A DNA stretch of 64,000 bases from Lentzea alba (GTDB lineage: Bacteria > Actinomycetota > Actinomycetes > Mycobacteriales > Pseudonocardiaceae). The stretch is from assembly GCF_011067745.1 (NCBI RefSeq), contig NZ_JAAMPJ010000004.1, positions 558,001 through 622,000 of the forward strand, given 5' to 3'. The notes under the pieces were generated by a model. That model saw only the letters and a program-made list of their open reading frames with translations, was not told the origin of the DNA and did no database searches. The position numbers and the translations under genes are program-made. Shown piece by piece: positions 26,678-35,466 of the stretch. Within the stretch, counting starts at the first letter, position 1; every line of letters begins with the position of its first letter.

Positions 26678-29600
26678 TCGAGCGTGAGGCCGAGTCTCCG
26701 CACTCGGTCGAGCGCTTCGCCGGGTGATGTTCGCGTCTTGAACGCCGCGGACATCACCTGGCCGCGGGGAAACGCCGCGTCGAGACTCCTGAACGGTTCC
26801 TTCCCGGTGAACGACTTGCTCAGCAAGGCGAGGTCGATCCGGTCGACGGAGATCGGCAGATCGCCGGTGTCCTCGACCGGAATGCCGAGTGCGATCAGGC
26901 GACGAGCGACTTCGACCGGTGCCAGTCCGGTTCGCTCCGCGCAGATCAGCAGGTGAAGCCGGTCAGCCGGAATGAATTTCCCGAGCCATAGGAACTCGGC
27001 GGGGCGGGAGATCTGCCAATGGGCGGGATCGACCGCCCGGCCGAGTAGCCGGCTGTCCAGGTCGGCGGTCGAGGGAAAATCCGTTGTCTCGATGCGCAGC
27101 CCCAAGGCCTTCAGCCGCGCGGCCACCTCTGCAGGCGGCCGGCCGAGCACGCTCGCGGCGGCGAGCACATGACCGAGCGGCAGCACGACCCCGGATCGCA
27201 TCGACGCCGGATGGGCGTCTGTCAACCAGGGCGGTCTGCCGTCGAGGGAGCTGCTCAGCAGGACCAGGTCGTCAGGTCCCACGCTGAGGTCGAGGACGCT
27301 CGGCGGGGGAGTGGCGAATCCGAGCCGGCCGAGTCTCCGTGCCACGTCGAGCGGAGATCTGCGAGTTCTGGCCGCCGCGATCATGATGTGTTGAAACGAC
27401 ACCTGGGCACCTGTCGGCAGCCAGGTGTCCAGCCGGCCGCTGTAGCCATGTCCTGTGTCGGATCCGATCGCGGTGCTCGTCAGCACGAGGTCGTCCTCCT
27501 CCACCTCCTCAGGCATCAGGTCGAACGACGGCGGGGTGTAGCCGAGCGCGGCGAGCCGCCGCGCGACTTGGCCTGGTGGCTGCCCGGTCCTGAGGGCCGC
27601 CGACAGCACGTGACCCATCGTGACAACGCTGTGAACGTGCAGCTCTTTGGAGCGTGCTCCGTTGGGGGACTGCTCCTTGGTCAAGACGAGGTCGGACTGC
27701 GCGATGAACTCGGGCGTCCTGTCGCTGGACGGCACCTCGAGCCCCAGTTCGGCAAGGCGCGCGGCGACATCCGCGGGGGATCGGTCTGATTTAATCGCGG
27801 CGAGTGTGATCTGCAGCAGTGGTACTGGGCTTGTCACGTACTTGTGGGTCGGCTGCGTCGTGTGCACGGTGAGGATGAACTCGTCGTCACCGTCGTTCTC
27901 GTTCGGAAGTTCTGCCAAGGCCGGGACTTCGTACCCGAGCTCAGCGAGGCGGTGTATCACCTCGGCGGGTGTCCGGTTGGTGCGAGCGGCGGCGATCAGA
28001 ACGTGCGCGACCTCGACGGGTTTCTCGACCCGCAGCACGCGCGCCCGCTCATCTGTCTGGATCAGCACTCGATCGGCCGGGTACACCGCAGAGGGCAGAT
28101 GCGCCGTGGCCGGCACGTCGTATCCGAGCTCGAGCAGTCGCGTTGCGACGCCTTGAGGGGCGATACCGGTGTTGATCGCTGCCAGGAGCACGTTGTAGTG
28201 CGGGACCGGCGTGAGCGGACTCAGCCATGGCGGCTTGCCGGGCCGGAACATCCCGAGCAGTTGAAGGTCAGTTGCTCGGGCGGTCGAGGGCAGTTTCCCC
28301 GGCGTGCGGGTCGAGTAGCCGAGCACAGCGAGACGTGCGGCGACCTCAGACGGCGAGCGTTGCGAACGAAGTGCCGCGGAGATCACGTGTCCGGTCTCCA
28401 CCGGGGAGGTGGCGGGCAACCAGTCACGATAAAACTCCGAGACGGTGCTGGAGTCGGCTGTCAGGAGAATCTCGTCGGATGGACGCGCCGGGACGACAGG
28501 GCGCGCCGCCGTAGACGATCCAGTCCGCGAGTTCGCCTGGAGCCAAGCCTCCAGTCTCCAGACCCCGATGCGGTTGCTCCACGTCGGAGGTAGCACCCCG
28601 GCGGCCGAAAGCACGTATTCGTCGAAAGGAAAGCAGCCGACGATCTCGATCGGCACCTCGCTGCCGGCGATCAGCCAAGGCCGATACCTGGCGTCGATCG
28701 CCTGTTCGCAGATCTCGTCTGCGAGTCGTGGCATGTCTTCGGCGAGGGTGGACAGCCATCGATGCGACAGTGGTGAGCGAGGTGACTCCAGCAGTGCGGG
28801 GATGGAGGCACGCAACAGGCCCTCGATCAGCGTCCGGTCGAGATTGATGATCGACTTGCGGTCGATGGTGAGCCGGGGCATGTCGTGCCGCGTGAGGTTG
28901 ACGACCGCGCCGAAGAGGCTCGTACCCGCCCAGATCCCGTCCGCGAGCACGGCTCCCTTCGTGTTGCACCACCAGATGTTGCCGTCCTGCGTGGGAACGA
29001 CTCGGCCGGCCGTTCTGCGAGGGTCCTCGCCCAGTGCGTCCGAACCGATCGGCGCCATCGTGGAGAGCCGATGGGGTTCCCAGGTCTGCCGGCCGCTCAT
29101 GTCGTCGGACGTGACCTCGTAGTCGCTGAGCCAGAGGATGCGCCGCAGCAGTTCGGTGCAGTGCAGTGGTGTGTCCGCGTGGCGCAGCCAGAGCCTCACC
29201 ACGGTTCCCGCGTCGGTGCCTTGACCGAGATCGCGCACGCGGAACAGCGCACCAGGACCGGCGATGTGCACTTCGAGCCGTCGCCCAGGGCTGCCCTCGC
29301 GGTCGAGACGGCAGGTCGTCACGGTGATCTCGTCGGCCAGCATGAAGTAGCTCAACACACCGATGCCGAAGCGGCTGTTGGGGAACGATTCGATGCCTTC
29401 CCCTGCCCAGTCGGCCTGTTCCTCGACGTACTCGGGCATGTCGGCGAATCTCACCCCGGCGCGGGAGAACACGTCGACCAGCTCACGATCGCCCATTCCG
29501 ATGCCGTTGTCGGCGCATTCGAGGAACTTCCGTCCGTGTTCGTCCACGCCCTGCCGGAAGCTGATGCGGCCTTTCCACGGCAACGAGGTGGCCCGTGTCT

Positions 29601-30906
29601 TCGTGAGGTAGGTCGTCCTGGCATCCCGGTAGCGGCAAGCGTCGAGCGCGTTCTGGTAAAGCTCGCGGATCGCGAGTTCCGGCGTCCCGTAGAGCTGCTC
29701 GCCCATGAGCAGCTCCTGGATCCGGTCGTCAGCCAGCCTGAAGCGGTGCCCCAGCGACGTGGACGGGTGGCCGGTGTCGTCGCCCGCCGCCAGCACCACG
29801 CCGTCAGCGGCGGCGTGCACCGGCATCGCCTTGAGCGGCGCAAGCCAGACCGATTCCTCCTCCACGACGTGGACGATCTCGGTGAGCACCGAGTCCACCA
29901 TCGCGGCCTGACCGCGCAGTGCCAGCACGGTGGCGGGATGACCGCACCCCGTGCACAGGGTGAGGGTCCGGTTTCCGTCCCACTCAACGGCCCTGATGGA
30001 TGCGAGCACGTCCGCCGGAACCAGTCCGTCCCGGACGCCGACGTGGTTGACCACCACGCGAGGCAACACCATCGGATCGATCGCTGTGCGGTGTGCGAAG
30101 ACGAGCAGATAGCCGATGAACTGTTCGCGGACGTTCTGCTGGCGCACGCTTCCGCCGGCGATGCGCACCACGGGCTTCAGCTTCGTGGTGCGGTCGGCGC
30201 GGCGCAGGAACGCCGGGTCGATCTGCACGACCCGCATCAGTTCCATGAGCCGTGCGGCGCCGAGTGCCGAGTTCAACGGCGAAGGCAACGCGGTGGGAAG
30301 CAGCGCGGCGACGTTGTCCGCGTGGTAGCACTCAGGCCGCTGCACGAGCCACCGGTGGAACAACCACCAGCCGATACCGCTCGCGGCCTCGTCGCCGTTC
30401 TCCGCGGCCTGTGCACCTCGGCGGTACACGCTGCCATGCTCGGCGGCGAACGAGCTGAGATCACCCTTCGCGCCACCACGGCTGAACGCTCCGACCGCCG
30501 GGTCCGGCGCGGACCGCAGCACCTCCGCCGCTCGTTGCGCCCAGAACGCCTGGTGCAGGTAGGGGAACGCGACCAGCAGCGCCACCTCGGCCGCGGTCAG
30601 CTCCTCGTCCTGCAACACCAGATCGATCACCCACCTGGTTCGTTCCGTGAACCGCTCGGCGAACGCGTCGTCGAACCACGGGTCGTCCGCGAGTGCGGGG
30701 CGGGCCTCCTCCCACTGTGCTGCCAGCTCCCGCACGACCGCGGCGGTGGCACTCCGCATCTCCTCCGTCTGCCGGCCGGGCTTGAGACGGTCCCATCCCT
30801 CGTGCTCAAGCGCACCTCGCGACCACGGGTGCGGGTTCGTCAGCTCCGTGAACGACCTGTCCGGCTGACTGGCGCTGATGGGCGGGTCCTGGTCGCTCTC
30901 GGGCAT
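26674..30906 (-). CDS. Giant GHKL (Hsp90-like) ATPase with nine C-terminal wHTH-like repeats
   Basis: A 1410-residue protein with three parts. Residues about 40-375 are an all-helical region that may be an inactivated HD-type domain; it includes a lone CTGCGH (318-323). Residues about 390-740 are a GHKL ATPase with N box ELYQNALDA (415-423), G1 DNGIGM (466-471) and G2 [10 protein letters not shown] (512-521), followed by a domain resembling the Hsp90 middle segment only loosely. Residues 836-1410 contain nine copies of a 63-74-residue unit. It is not HtpG, which is separate at 37.4 kb. Hsp90-like ATPases with added winged-helix modules have been predicted as bacterial conflict proteins. It lies between pafA and a BNR gene, and its stop overlaps pafA's stop. 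Confidence 0.8.
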   Translation of the reverse strand: MPESDQDPPISASQPDRSFTELTNPHPWSRGALEHEGWDRLKPGRQTEEMRSATAAVVRELAAQWEEARPALADDPWFDDAFAERFTERTRWVIDLVLQDEELTAAEVALLVAFPYLHQAFWAQRAAEVLRSAPDPAVGAFSRGGAKGDLSSFAAEHGSVYRRGAQAAENGDEAASGIGWWLFHRWLVQRPECYHADNVAALLPTALPSPLNSALGAARLMELMRVVQIDPAFLRRADRTTKLKPVVRIAGGSVRQQNVREQFIGYLLVFAHRTAIDPMVLPRVVVNHVGVRDGLVPADVLASIRAVEWDGNRTLTLCTGCGHPATVLALRGQAAMVDSVLTEIVHVVEEESVWLAPLKAMPVHAAADGVVLAAGDDTGHPSTSLGHRFRLADDRIQELLMGEQLYGTPELAIRELYQNALDACRYRDARTTYLTKTRATSLPWKGRISFRQGVDEHGRKFLECADNGIGMGDRELVDVFSRAGVRFADMPEYVEEQADWAGEGIESFPNSRFGIGVLSYFMLADEITVTTCRLDREGSPGRRLEVHIAGPGALFRVRDLGQGTDAGTVVRLWLRHADTPLHCTELLRRILWLSDYEVTSDDMSGRQTWEPHRLSTMAPIGSDALGEDPRRTAGRVVPTQDGNIWWCNTKGAVLADGIWAGTSLFGAVVNLTRHDMPRLTIDRKSIINLDRTLIEGLLRASIPALLESPRSPLSHRWLSTLAEDMPRLADEICEQAIDARYRPWLIAGSEVPIEIVGCFPFDEYVLSAAGVLPPTWSNRIGVWRLEAWLQANSRTGSSTAARPVVPARPSDEILLTADSSTVSEFYRDWLPATSPVETGHVISAALRSQRSPSEVAARLAVLGYSTRTPGKLPSTARATDLQLLGMFRPGKPPWLSPLTPVPHYNVLLAAINTGIAPQGVATRLLELGYDVPATAHLPSAVYPADRVLIQTDERARVLRVEKPVEVAHVLIAAARTNRTPAEVIHRLAELGYEVPALAELPNENDGDDEFILTVHTTQPTHKYVTSPVPLLQITLAAIKSDRSPADVAARLAELGLEVPSSDRTPEFIAQSDLVLTKEQSPNGARSKELHVHSVVTMGHVLSAALRTGQPPGQVARRLAALGYTPPSFDLMPEEVEEDDLVLTSTAIGSDTGHGYSGRLDTWLPTGAQVSFQHIMIAAARTRRSPLDVARRLGRLGFATPPPSVLDLSVGPDDLVLLSSSLDGRPPWLTDAHPASMRSGVVLPLGHVLAAASVLGRPPAEVAARLKALGLRIETTDFPSTADLDSRLLGRAVDPAHWQISRPAEFLWLGKFIPADRLHLLICAERTGLAPVEVARRLIALGIPVEDTGDLPISVDRIDLALLSKSFTGKEPFRSLDAAFPRGQVMSAAFKTRTSPGEALDRVRRLGLTLD
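26677..28401 (-). repeat. Nine-copy protein repeat at the C-terminus of the GHKL ATPase
   Basis: The core of each unit reads roughly GHVLxAAxxTxRSPxEVAxR followed by LxxLGyxVP. Core starts are near residues 838, 903, 966, 1030, 1097, 1171, 1244, 1314 and 1381. The link to the next unit usually contains LP and a (D)LVLLS-like strand about 35 residues after the core. Examples are [18 protein letters not shown] (unit 4) and [18 protein letters not shown] (unit 3). Helix-turn-helix-like spacing suggests a winged-helix-type fold; that fold is inferred, not shown. Confidence 0.75.
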
Positions 30907-30992
30907 GGGGAGATCCTCGTCCCTGACCGCGGACTGAGCCGACCGCCGATCGGGGCTAGGAAGCGATCACCGGCTCGGTGAAGAGTGGCGGA

Positions 30993-32000
30993 ATGAGGAT
31001 CATTGCGGCGGCACTCGCTGCTTTTCTGGTTCTACCGGGGGTCGCATCGGCCTCCGACACCTACTGGGAGCTCAAACCGACCGGCACGGACGCCCAGCTG
31101 CGCGGCCTGTCCGCCGTCTCCGGTCAGGTCGCGTGGGTCAGCGGCTCCAAAGGCACCGTCCTGCGCACGGTCAACGGTGGCCGGTCGTGGGAGTCCGTCG
31201 CGCCGCCCGGCACCGAGGCGCTGGACTTCCGCGACATCGAGGCGTTCGACGCGCGCAACGCGGTGGCCCTGTCGATCGGCAGCGGCGAGTCGTCGCGGAT
31301 CTACCGCACGTCCGACGGTGGGAAGACCTGGCAGGAGTCGTTCCGCAACACCGACCCCGATCCGGCCGTCTTCTACGACTGCGTGGCGTTCTTCGACCGG
31401 TTCCGCGGGCTGGCGTTGAGTGACCCCGTCAACGGCAAGTTCCGGGTGCTCAGGACGTGGGACGGTGGTCGGTCGTGGCACCTCAACGACACGAAGGGCA
31501 TGCCGGACGCGTTGCCGGGTGAGTTCGCGTTCGCAGCAAGCGGGCAGTGTGTCACGACGAGCGGTAACCACGCGTGGATCGCTACCGGCGGCGGGGCGAA
31601 GGCACGGGTGTTGGAGTCGCGGGACGGTGGTCGGTCGTGGAAGGCGTCGGACACCCCGTTGCCGTCTGGCGACGCTGCCGGGGTGTTCGCGGTGGCGTTC
31701 AAGACGCCGTGGCGGGGTGTGGCGATCGGTGGCGACTACAAGAAGCCGACCGATCCGACGCCGGCGTTCGCGACCTACGACGGGCACGGGTGGAAGGCCG
31801 GGAAGCAGGCGCCGGTCGGGTATCGGTCCGGGATCGCCTACCGGGGCAACGGACTGGTCGCGGTGGGGCCGTCGGGCACGGACACCAGCAAGGACGGCAG
31901 GAGTTGGAAGGTCGCGGACACCGGGAGCTTCGACACCGTGGACTGCGTTGGTAACACCTGCTGGGCGTCTGGCGAAAAGGGACGTGTCGGCCGCTCCTGA
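30993..32000 (+). CDS. Secreted BNR/Asp-box beta-propeller protein (Ycf48/sialidase-like)
   Basis: A 335-residue exported protein. MRIIAAALAAFLVLPGVASAS is a clear signal peptide. Five Asp-box units are seen: VNGGRSWES, SDGGKTWQE, WDGGRSWHL, RDGGRSWKA and KDGRSWKV, giving a propeller like those called oxidoreductases or photosystem assembly-like. The sialidase catalytic residues are not evident, so an enzyme role should not be assumed. I chose ATG 30993, five codons inside a longer reading frame. It is divergent from the GHKL ATPase over 86 bases and is followed 18 bases later by the dehalogenase-like gene. Confidence 0.82.
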   Translation: MRIIAAALAAFLVLPGVASASDTYWELKPTGTDAQLRGLSAVSGQVAWVSGSKGTVLRTVNGGRSWESVAPPGTEALDFRDIEAFDARNAVALSIGSGESSRIYRTSDGGKTWQESFRNTDPDPAVFYDCVAFFDRFRGLALSDPVNGKFRVLRTWDGGRSWHLNDTKGMPDALPGEFAFAASGQCVTTSGNHAWIATGGGAKARVLESRDGGRSWKASDTPLPSGDAAGVFAVAFKTPWRGVAIGGDYKKPTDPTPAFATYDGHGWKAGKQAPVGYRSGIAYRGNGLVAVGPSGTDTSKDGRSWKVADTGSFDTVDCVGNTCWASGEKGRVGRS

Positions 32001-32018
32001 GTTGGGTAGCCGAAGCAG

Positions 32019-32864
32019 GTGTTCGAGGGTTTCTCGTTGCGTCGCAGGGACGTTGGCGAGGCCGTGCTGCGAGTGAGGACCGGTGGTGCAGGGCCGCCGG
32101 TCCTCCTCCTGCACGGCCACCCTCGGACGCACACGACGTGGCATCGCGTCGCGCCGTTGCTGGCCACGGACCACACGGTTGTGTGTCCGGATCTGCGCGG
32201 TTACGGCGAGTCCAGCAAGCCCGGTGACTACTCGAAACGGGCTATGGCGCGGGACTTCGTGAACCTCATGAGCGAACTGGGGCACGAACGGTTCGCGGTC
32301 GTCGGGCACGACCGGGGCGCGGCCGCGGCGATTCGGCTGGCGCTCGATCATCCGGAGCGGGTCACGCGGCTGGCGGTGCTGGACGGGCTGCCGATCGGGG
32401 CTCACCTGCAGCGGTGCGACGCCCGGTTCGCGCGGGCCTGGTACCACTGGTTCTTCCTGGCGCAGCAGGAGCTCGCGGCCGCGATGATCAACGAGAACCC
32501 GGATCTCTTCTACGGCGGGCGGTACCACGACACGCCGCTCGCGATGGGCGTGGAGAACTGGGCCGACTTCCAGCGGGCCATCCACGACCCCGCGACGGTG
32601 GTCGCGATGTGCGGCGACTACCAGGCCGGGCTGGAGGTCGACCGGCAGCACGACGACGAGGACCGGGCGAACGGGCGCAAGATCTCGTGTCCCGTGCTGG
32701 CGTTGTGGTCGGCCAAGGACGACCTCGGCGAGTTGTATGAAAATCTCGCGGACGTGTGGGCCGAATGGGCCGATGACGTGCAGGTACGTGCCATCGACTG
32801 TGGACACCACATGGCCGAGGAAGCACCGCACGAGCTGGTGAGAGAGTTGCGCACGTTGCTCTGA
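32019..32864 (+). CDS. Alpha/beta hydrolase, fluoroacetate dehalogenase-like
   Basis: A 281-residue alpha/beta hydrolase. LLLHGHPRTHTTWH is the oxyanion segment, and the nucleophile elbow VVGHDRGAAAA carries aspartate instead of serine, as in haloacetate dehalogenases and epoxide hydrolases. LPIGAHLQRCDARFARAWYHWFF is the lid, with the W-H-W/F pattern of fluoroacetate dehalogenases. The catalytic histidine is in CGHHMAEEAPHEL. An Asp nucleophile rules out a simple esterase. Real fluoroacetate activity is not shown; epoxide or haloacid substrates are possible. It starts with GTG 18 bases after the BNR gene. Confidence 0.82.
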   Translation: MFEGFSLRRRDVGEAVLRVRTGGAGPPVLLLHGHPRTHTTWHRVAPLLATDHTVVCPDLRGYGESSKPGDYSKRAMARDFVNLMSELGHERFAVVGHDRGAAAAIRLALDHPERVTRLAVLDGLPIGAHLQRCDARFARAWYHWFFLAQQELAAAMINENPDLFYGGRYHDTPLAMGVENWADFQRAIHDPATVVAMCGDYQAGLEVDRQHDDEDRANGRKISCPVLALWSAKDDLGELYENLADVWAEWADDVQVRAIDCGHHMAEEAPHELVRELRTLL

Positions 32865-32924
32865 ACGGACCGTTCACAACAGGTGATGTCAAGGTTTCAA
32901 ACCGCACGGGGTTAGGGTTTGTCC

Positions 32925-33890
32925 GTGGCCATCGCACGCGCCGAACGCCTTGTCAACCTGGTGTTGTGCCTGCTGTCGACCCGTCAATACCTGACAGCGG
33001 AGCGCATCCGCGCCATCGTCCCCGGCTATCACGAAGCGCCGACGGACGAGGCGTTCTTCCGGATGTTCGAAAGGGACAAGTCCGAACTGCGCGATCTCGG
33101 CGTGCCGCTGGAGACGGGCCGGCAGTCCAACGTGGAGGGCGCGGAGGACGGGTACCGGATCGCGCGGCGCGACTACGAGCTCGGTGACATCGACCTCGAA
33201 CCCGACGAGGCGGCCGCGGTGGCGCTGGCGGCCCGGCTCTGGGACTCGCCGCAGCTCACCGGCGCCGTGCACGGGGCGTTGATCAAGCTGCGGGCCGCCG
33301 GGGTGGACGTCGACCAGGACGCGCCGGCCGCCGTCGAGCCCAAGGTGCGGGCGAACGAACCGGCGTTCCCGCCGTTGCTGCAGGCCGTGCAGGCCGGGCA
33401 GGTCGTCTCGTTCGACTACCGCAAGCCGCCGCCGGGCGGGCAGAAGGAACGCACCGTCGAACCGTGGGGTGTCGTCGCCTGGCGCGGCAAGTGGTACCTC
33501 GTCGGCTGGGACCGCGAGCGCGACGACACGCGTTGCTTCCGGCTGTCGCGGGTCGTGGGTACCGTCCGGCCCGTCGGCAAGCCCGGCGCGTTCAAGGTGC
33601 CCGAGGGCACCGACCTGCTGAGCCTCATCGCGCGCACCGAGGTGGATCCGCACCACACGGCACCCGCCAAGATCTGGGTGGCGAAGGACCGGGCGCAGGG
33701 CGTGCGCCGGCACGCCAAGATCGTCGAGGAACGCGACGGCGGCGACGTCGTGGAGATCGACCTGAAGTTCCCCGACTCGGCGGCCAAGTGGCTGGCCGGG
33801 TTCGGGCCCGACGTCGTGGTGCTCGAACCCGAGGTGCTGGCCAAATCGGTCCGCGACCGCCTGCAGGGCGCACTGGAAGGAGCGCGGTGA
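32925..33890 (+). CDS. pafB: PafB, WYL-domain DNA-damage regulator subunit
   Basis: A 321-residue transcription factor. The N-terminal winged helix (residues 1-80) begins VAIARAERLVNLVLCLLSTRQYLTA, with LRDLGVPLET as the wing, and the WYL domain follows (WGVVAWRGKWYLVGWDRERDDTRCFRL). With PafC it forms the heteromeric activator of the RecA-independent DNA damage response in mycobacteria. I chose GTG 32925; a TTG six bases upstream is possible. Its stop overlaps the pafC GTG, so the two are made together. It follows an alpha/beta hydrolase rather than pafA, unlike the usual order. Confidence 0.95.
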   Translation: MAIARAERLVNLVLCLLSTRQYLTAERIRAIVPGYHEAPTDEAFFRMFERDKSELRDLGVPLETGRQSNVEGAEDGYRIARRDYELGDIDLEPDEAAAVALAARLWDSPQLTGAVHGALIKLRAAGVDVDQDAPAAVEPKVRANEPAFPPLLQAVQAGQVVSFDYRKPPPGGQKERTVEPWGVVAWRGKWYLVGWDRERDDTRCFRLSRVVGTVRPVGKPGAFKVPEGTDLLSLIARTEVDPHHTAPAKIWVAKDRAQGVRRHAKIVEERDGGDVVEIDLKFPDSAAKWLAGFGPDVVVLEPEVLAKSVRDRLQGALEGAR

Positions 33891-34867
33891 CCGCGTCGAA
33901 CGAACGGCTGCCGCGTCTGCTCGCACTCGTGCCGTACCTGCTCAACCGGCCCGCGATCACGGTCAAGGAGGCCGCCGCCGACTTCGGCATCACGCCCAAG
34001 CAGCTGCGCAAGGACCTCGAGCTGCTGTGGATGTGCGGCCTGCCCGGCTACGGGCCCGGCGACCTGATCGACCTGTCGTTCGAGGGCGAGACGATCACCG
34101 TGTCGTTCGACGCGGGCATGAACCGGCCGTTGCGGCTCACCGCGGCCGAGGCGGCGTCGCTGTTGGTGGCCCTCAGAGCGTTGGCGGACACGCCCGGTGT
34201 GGTCGACACGGCCGCGGTGCAGCGGGCCCTGGCCAAGATCGAGGCAGCGGTCGGCAAGGCGCAGCCCGCCGGCATGGTGGTCGGGCTCGGCGCGTTCGAG
34301 CGCGGCGAGACCGCGGAGATCCGGGCCGCCGTGCAGGACGCCGTGAAGCGCGAACGGGCCGTGCGCATCCGCTACTACTCGCAGTCGCACGACGCGATGA
34401 GCGACCGTGTGGTCGACCCGATGCGCCTGCTGCTCGTGGAGGGCCGCGGGTACCTCGAAGCGTGGTGCCGCTCGGCGCTCGGCGTGCGGTTGTTCCGGCT
34501 CGACCGCATCGACGACGTGGAGGTTCTCGACGAGCCGTCGTCGCCTCCGCCGCACGCCCGATTGACCGATACATCGGAGGGGTTGTTCCAACCGCGGGAC
34601 GATCAGAAGATCGCGGTCCTGCTCCTCGAACCGGACGCGCACTGGGTCGCGGAGTACTACCCGGTCGACCACGCGGCGGAGCTGTCGGACGGCCGCACGC
34701 GTGTCCTCATGCGCTACGACGACCCCTCCTGGATGGTCCGCCTGCTCCTCGGACTGGGTGGGGACGTGCACGTAGAGCAGCCGGCCGAGCTCGCGGACGA
34801 GGTCGTGCGGCAGGCCAGGGCGGCGTTGCGGCGGGCAGATGACCTGCTGTCCACCCAGGACGTATAA
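33887..34867 (+). CDS. pafC: PafC, WYL-domain DNA-damage regulator subunit
   Basis: A 326-residue partner of PafB. The N-terminal winged-helix domain has RLPRLLALVPYLLNRPAITVKEAAADFGI, and the WYL domain shows RAVRIRYYSQSHDAMSDRVVDPMRLLLVEGRGYLEAWCR with LFRLDRIDDVEVLDEP. The C-terminal extension is WCX-like. The GTG start overlaps the pafB stop (GTGA). Together PafB and PafC bind promoters of recombination and repair genes and respond to single-stranded DNA in mycobacteria. Confidence 0.95.
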   Translation: MTASNERLPRLLALVPYLLNRPAITVKEAAADFGITPKQLRKDLELLWMCGLPGYGPGDLIDLSFEGETITVSFDAGMNRPLRLTAAEAASLLVALRALADTPGVVDTAAVQRALAKIEAAVGKAQPAGMVVGLGAFERGETAEIRAAVQDAVKRERAVRIRYYSQSHDAMSDRVVDPMRLLLVEGRGYLEAWCRSALGVRLFRLDRIDDVEVLDEPSSPPPHARLTDTSEGLFQPRDDQKIAVLLLEPDAHWVAEYYPVDHAAELSDGRTRVLMRYDDPSWMVRLLLGLGGDVHVEQPAELADEVVRQARAALRRADDLLSTQDV

Positions 34868-34870
34868 CGT

Positions 34871-35149
34871 GTGCTCGTGCCGTCAACACCGACCCTCGCG
34901 CTGATCGCGATCGGCCTGATCGTGCTGGTCGCGATCACGGTCCGAGTCATCCGATCCTTGCGTCGATTCGCCCGCACCCGCACTCTGGTGGGGGACAGGG
35001 TCGGCGATCGCGTCGGACTGCTGAAGGCGCGGACCGCCGCGCTGAAGGTGGCCGTCGCGCAGCGGCGGCGTCCGGTACAGGCCCGCACCAGGGCAAACCC
35101 CGCGTACGATCGTCGTGGCGGGGGAGACAGGAGGATCACCCATGGGTAA
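34871..35149 (+). CDS. Small single-pass membrane protein overlapping tatA
   Basis: A 92-residue protein with one membrane helix (about residues 9-25, [18 protein letters not shown]) followed by an Arg-rich cytoplasmic tail. It starts with GTG 34871 (or GTG 34877), three bases after the pafC stop, and its last codons overlap the tatA ribosome site and start. I do not recognise a family. The position between pafC and tatA and the overlap suggest translational coupling with tatA; a role in Tat assembly is speculation. Confidence 0.55.
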   Translation: MLVPSTPTLALIAIGLIVLVAITVRVIRSLRRFARTRTLVGDRVGDRVGLLKARTAALKVAVAQRRRPVQARTRANPAYDRRGGGDRRITHG

Positions 35150-35429
35150 CCTCGGACCCACCGAGCTGATCATCATCGCTGTGGTGATCATTCTGCTGTT
35201 CGGTGCGAAGAAGCTTCCCGATATGGCCCGTTCGCTCGGCAAGTCGGCGAAGATCTTCAAGGCCGAGACGAAGGGCCTGCGCGACCAGGACGCGGACGAC
35301 GCGCCGGTCCAGCAGCAGCCCGTGCAGCAGCCGGTCCAGCAGCTGCCGCCGGCCCAGCCGCAGGTTCAGCAGCAGCCCCAGGTCGCTCCTCCCATCGAGC
35401 AGACCACCCAGAACAAGGCCAACAACTGA
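35142..35429 (+). CDS. tatA: Twin-arginine translocase subunit TatA
   Basis: A 95-residue protein that forms the oligomeric pore or membrane-thinning ring for export of folded proteins. [35 protein letters not shown] is the classic TatA helix with the FGxKKLP hinge and amphipathic helix. The tail is Q/P-rich and disordered. A strong AGGAGG site precedes ATG 35142; a longer frame from GTG 35115 is unlikely. tatC follows. No tatB is nearby, as is usual for actinobacterial tatA-tatC units where tatB is elsewhere. Confidence 0.97.
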   Translation: MGNLGPTELIIIAVVIILLFGAKKLPDMARSLGKSAKIFKAETKGLRDQDADDAPVQQQPVQQPVQQLPPAQPQVQQQPQVAPPIEQTTQNKANN

Positions 35430-35466
35430 CCTTGCGGTCTCCTGACTTGTGAGGACGGTTAGCGCG

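Noticed and set aside
26674-30906. Calling the GHKL gene a second HtpG
   Set aside because: The middle and C-terminal Hsp90 domains are not seen, the length is more than double, and htpG itself is at 37.4 kb.
28885-30981. A 698-residue open frame opposite the GHKL protein
   Set aside because: It mirrors the GHKL gene in the antisense direction and has the Arg/His/Asp bias of a high-GC shadow.
30993-32000. Calling the BNR protein a sialidase
   Set aside because: Asp boxes are structural; the catalytic arginine triad and tyrosine of sialidases are not apparent.
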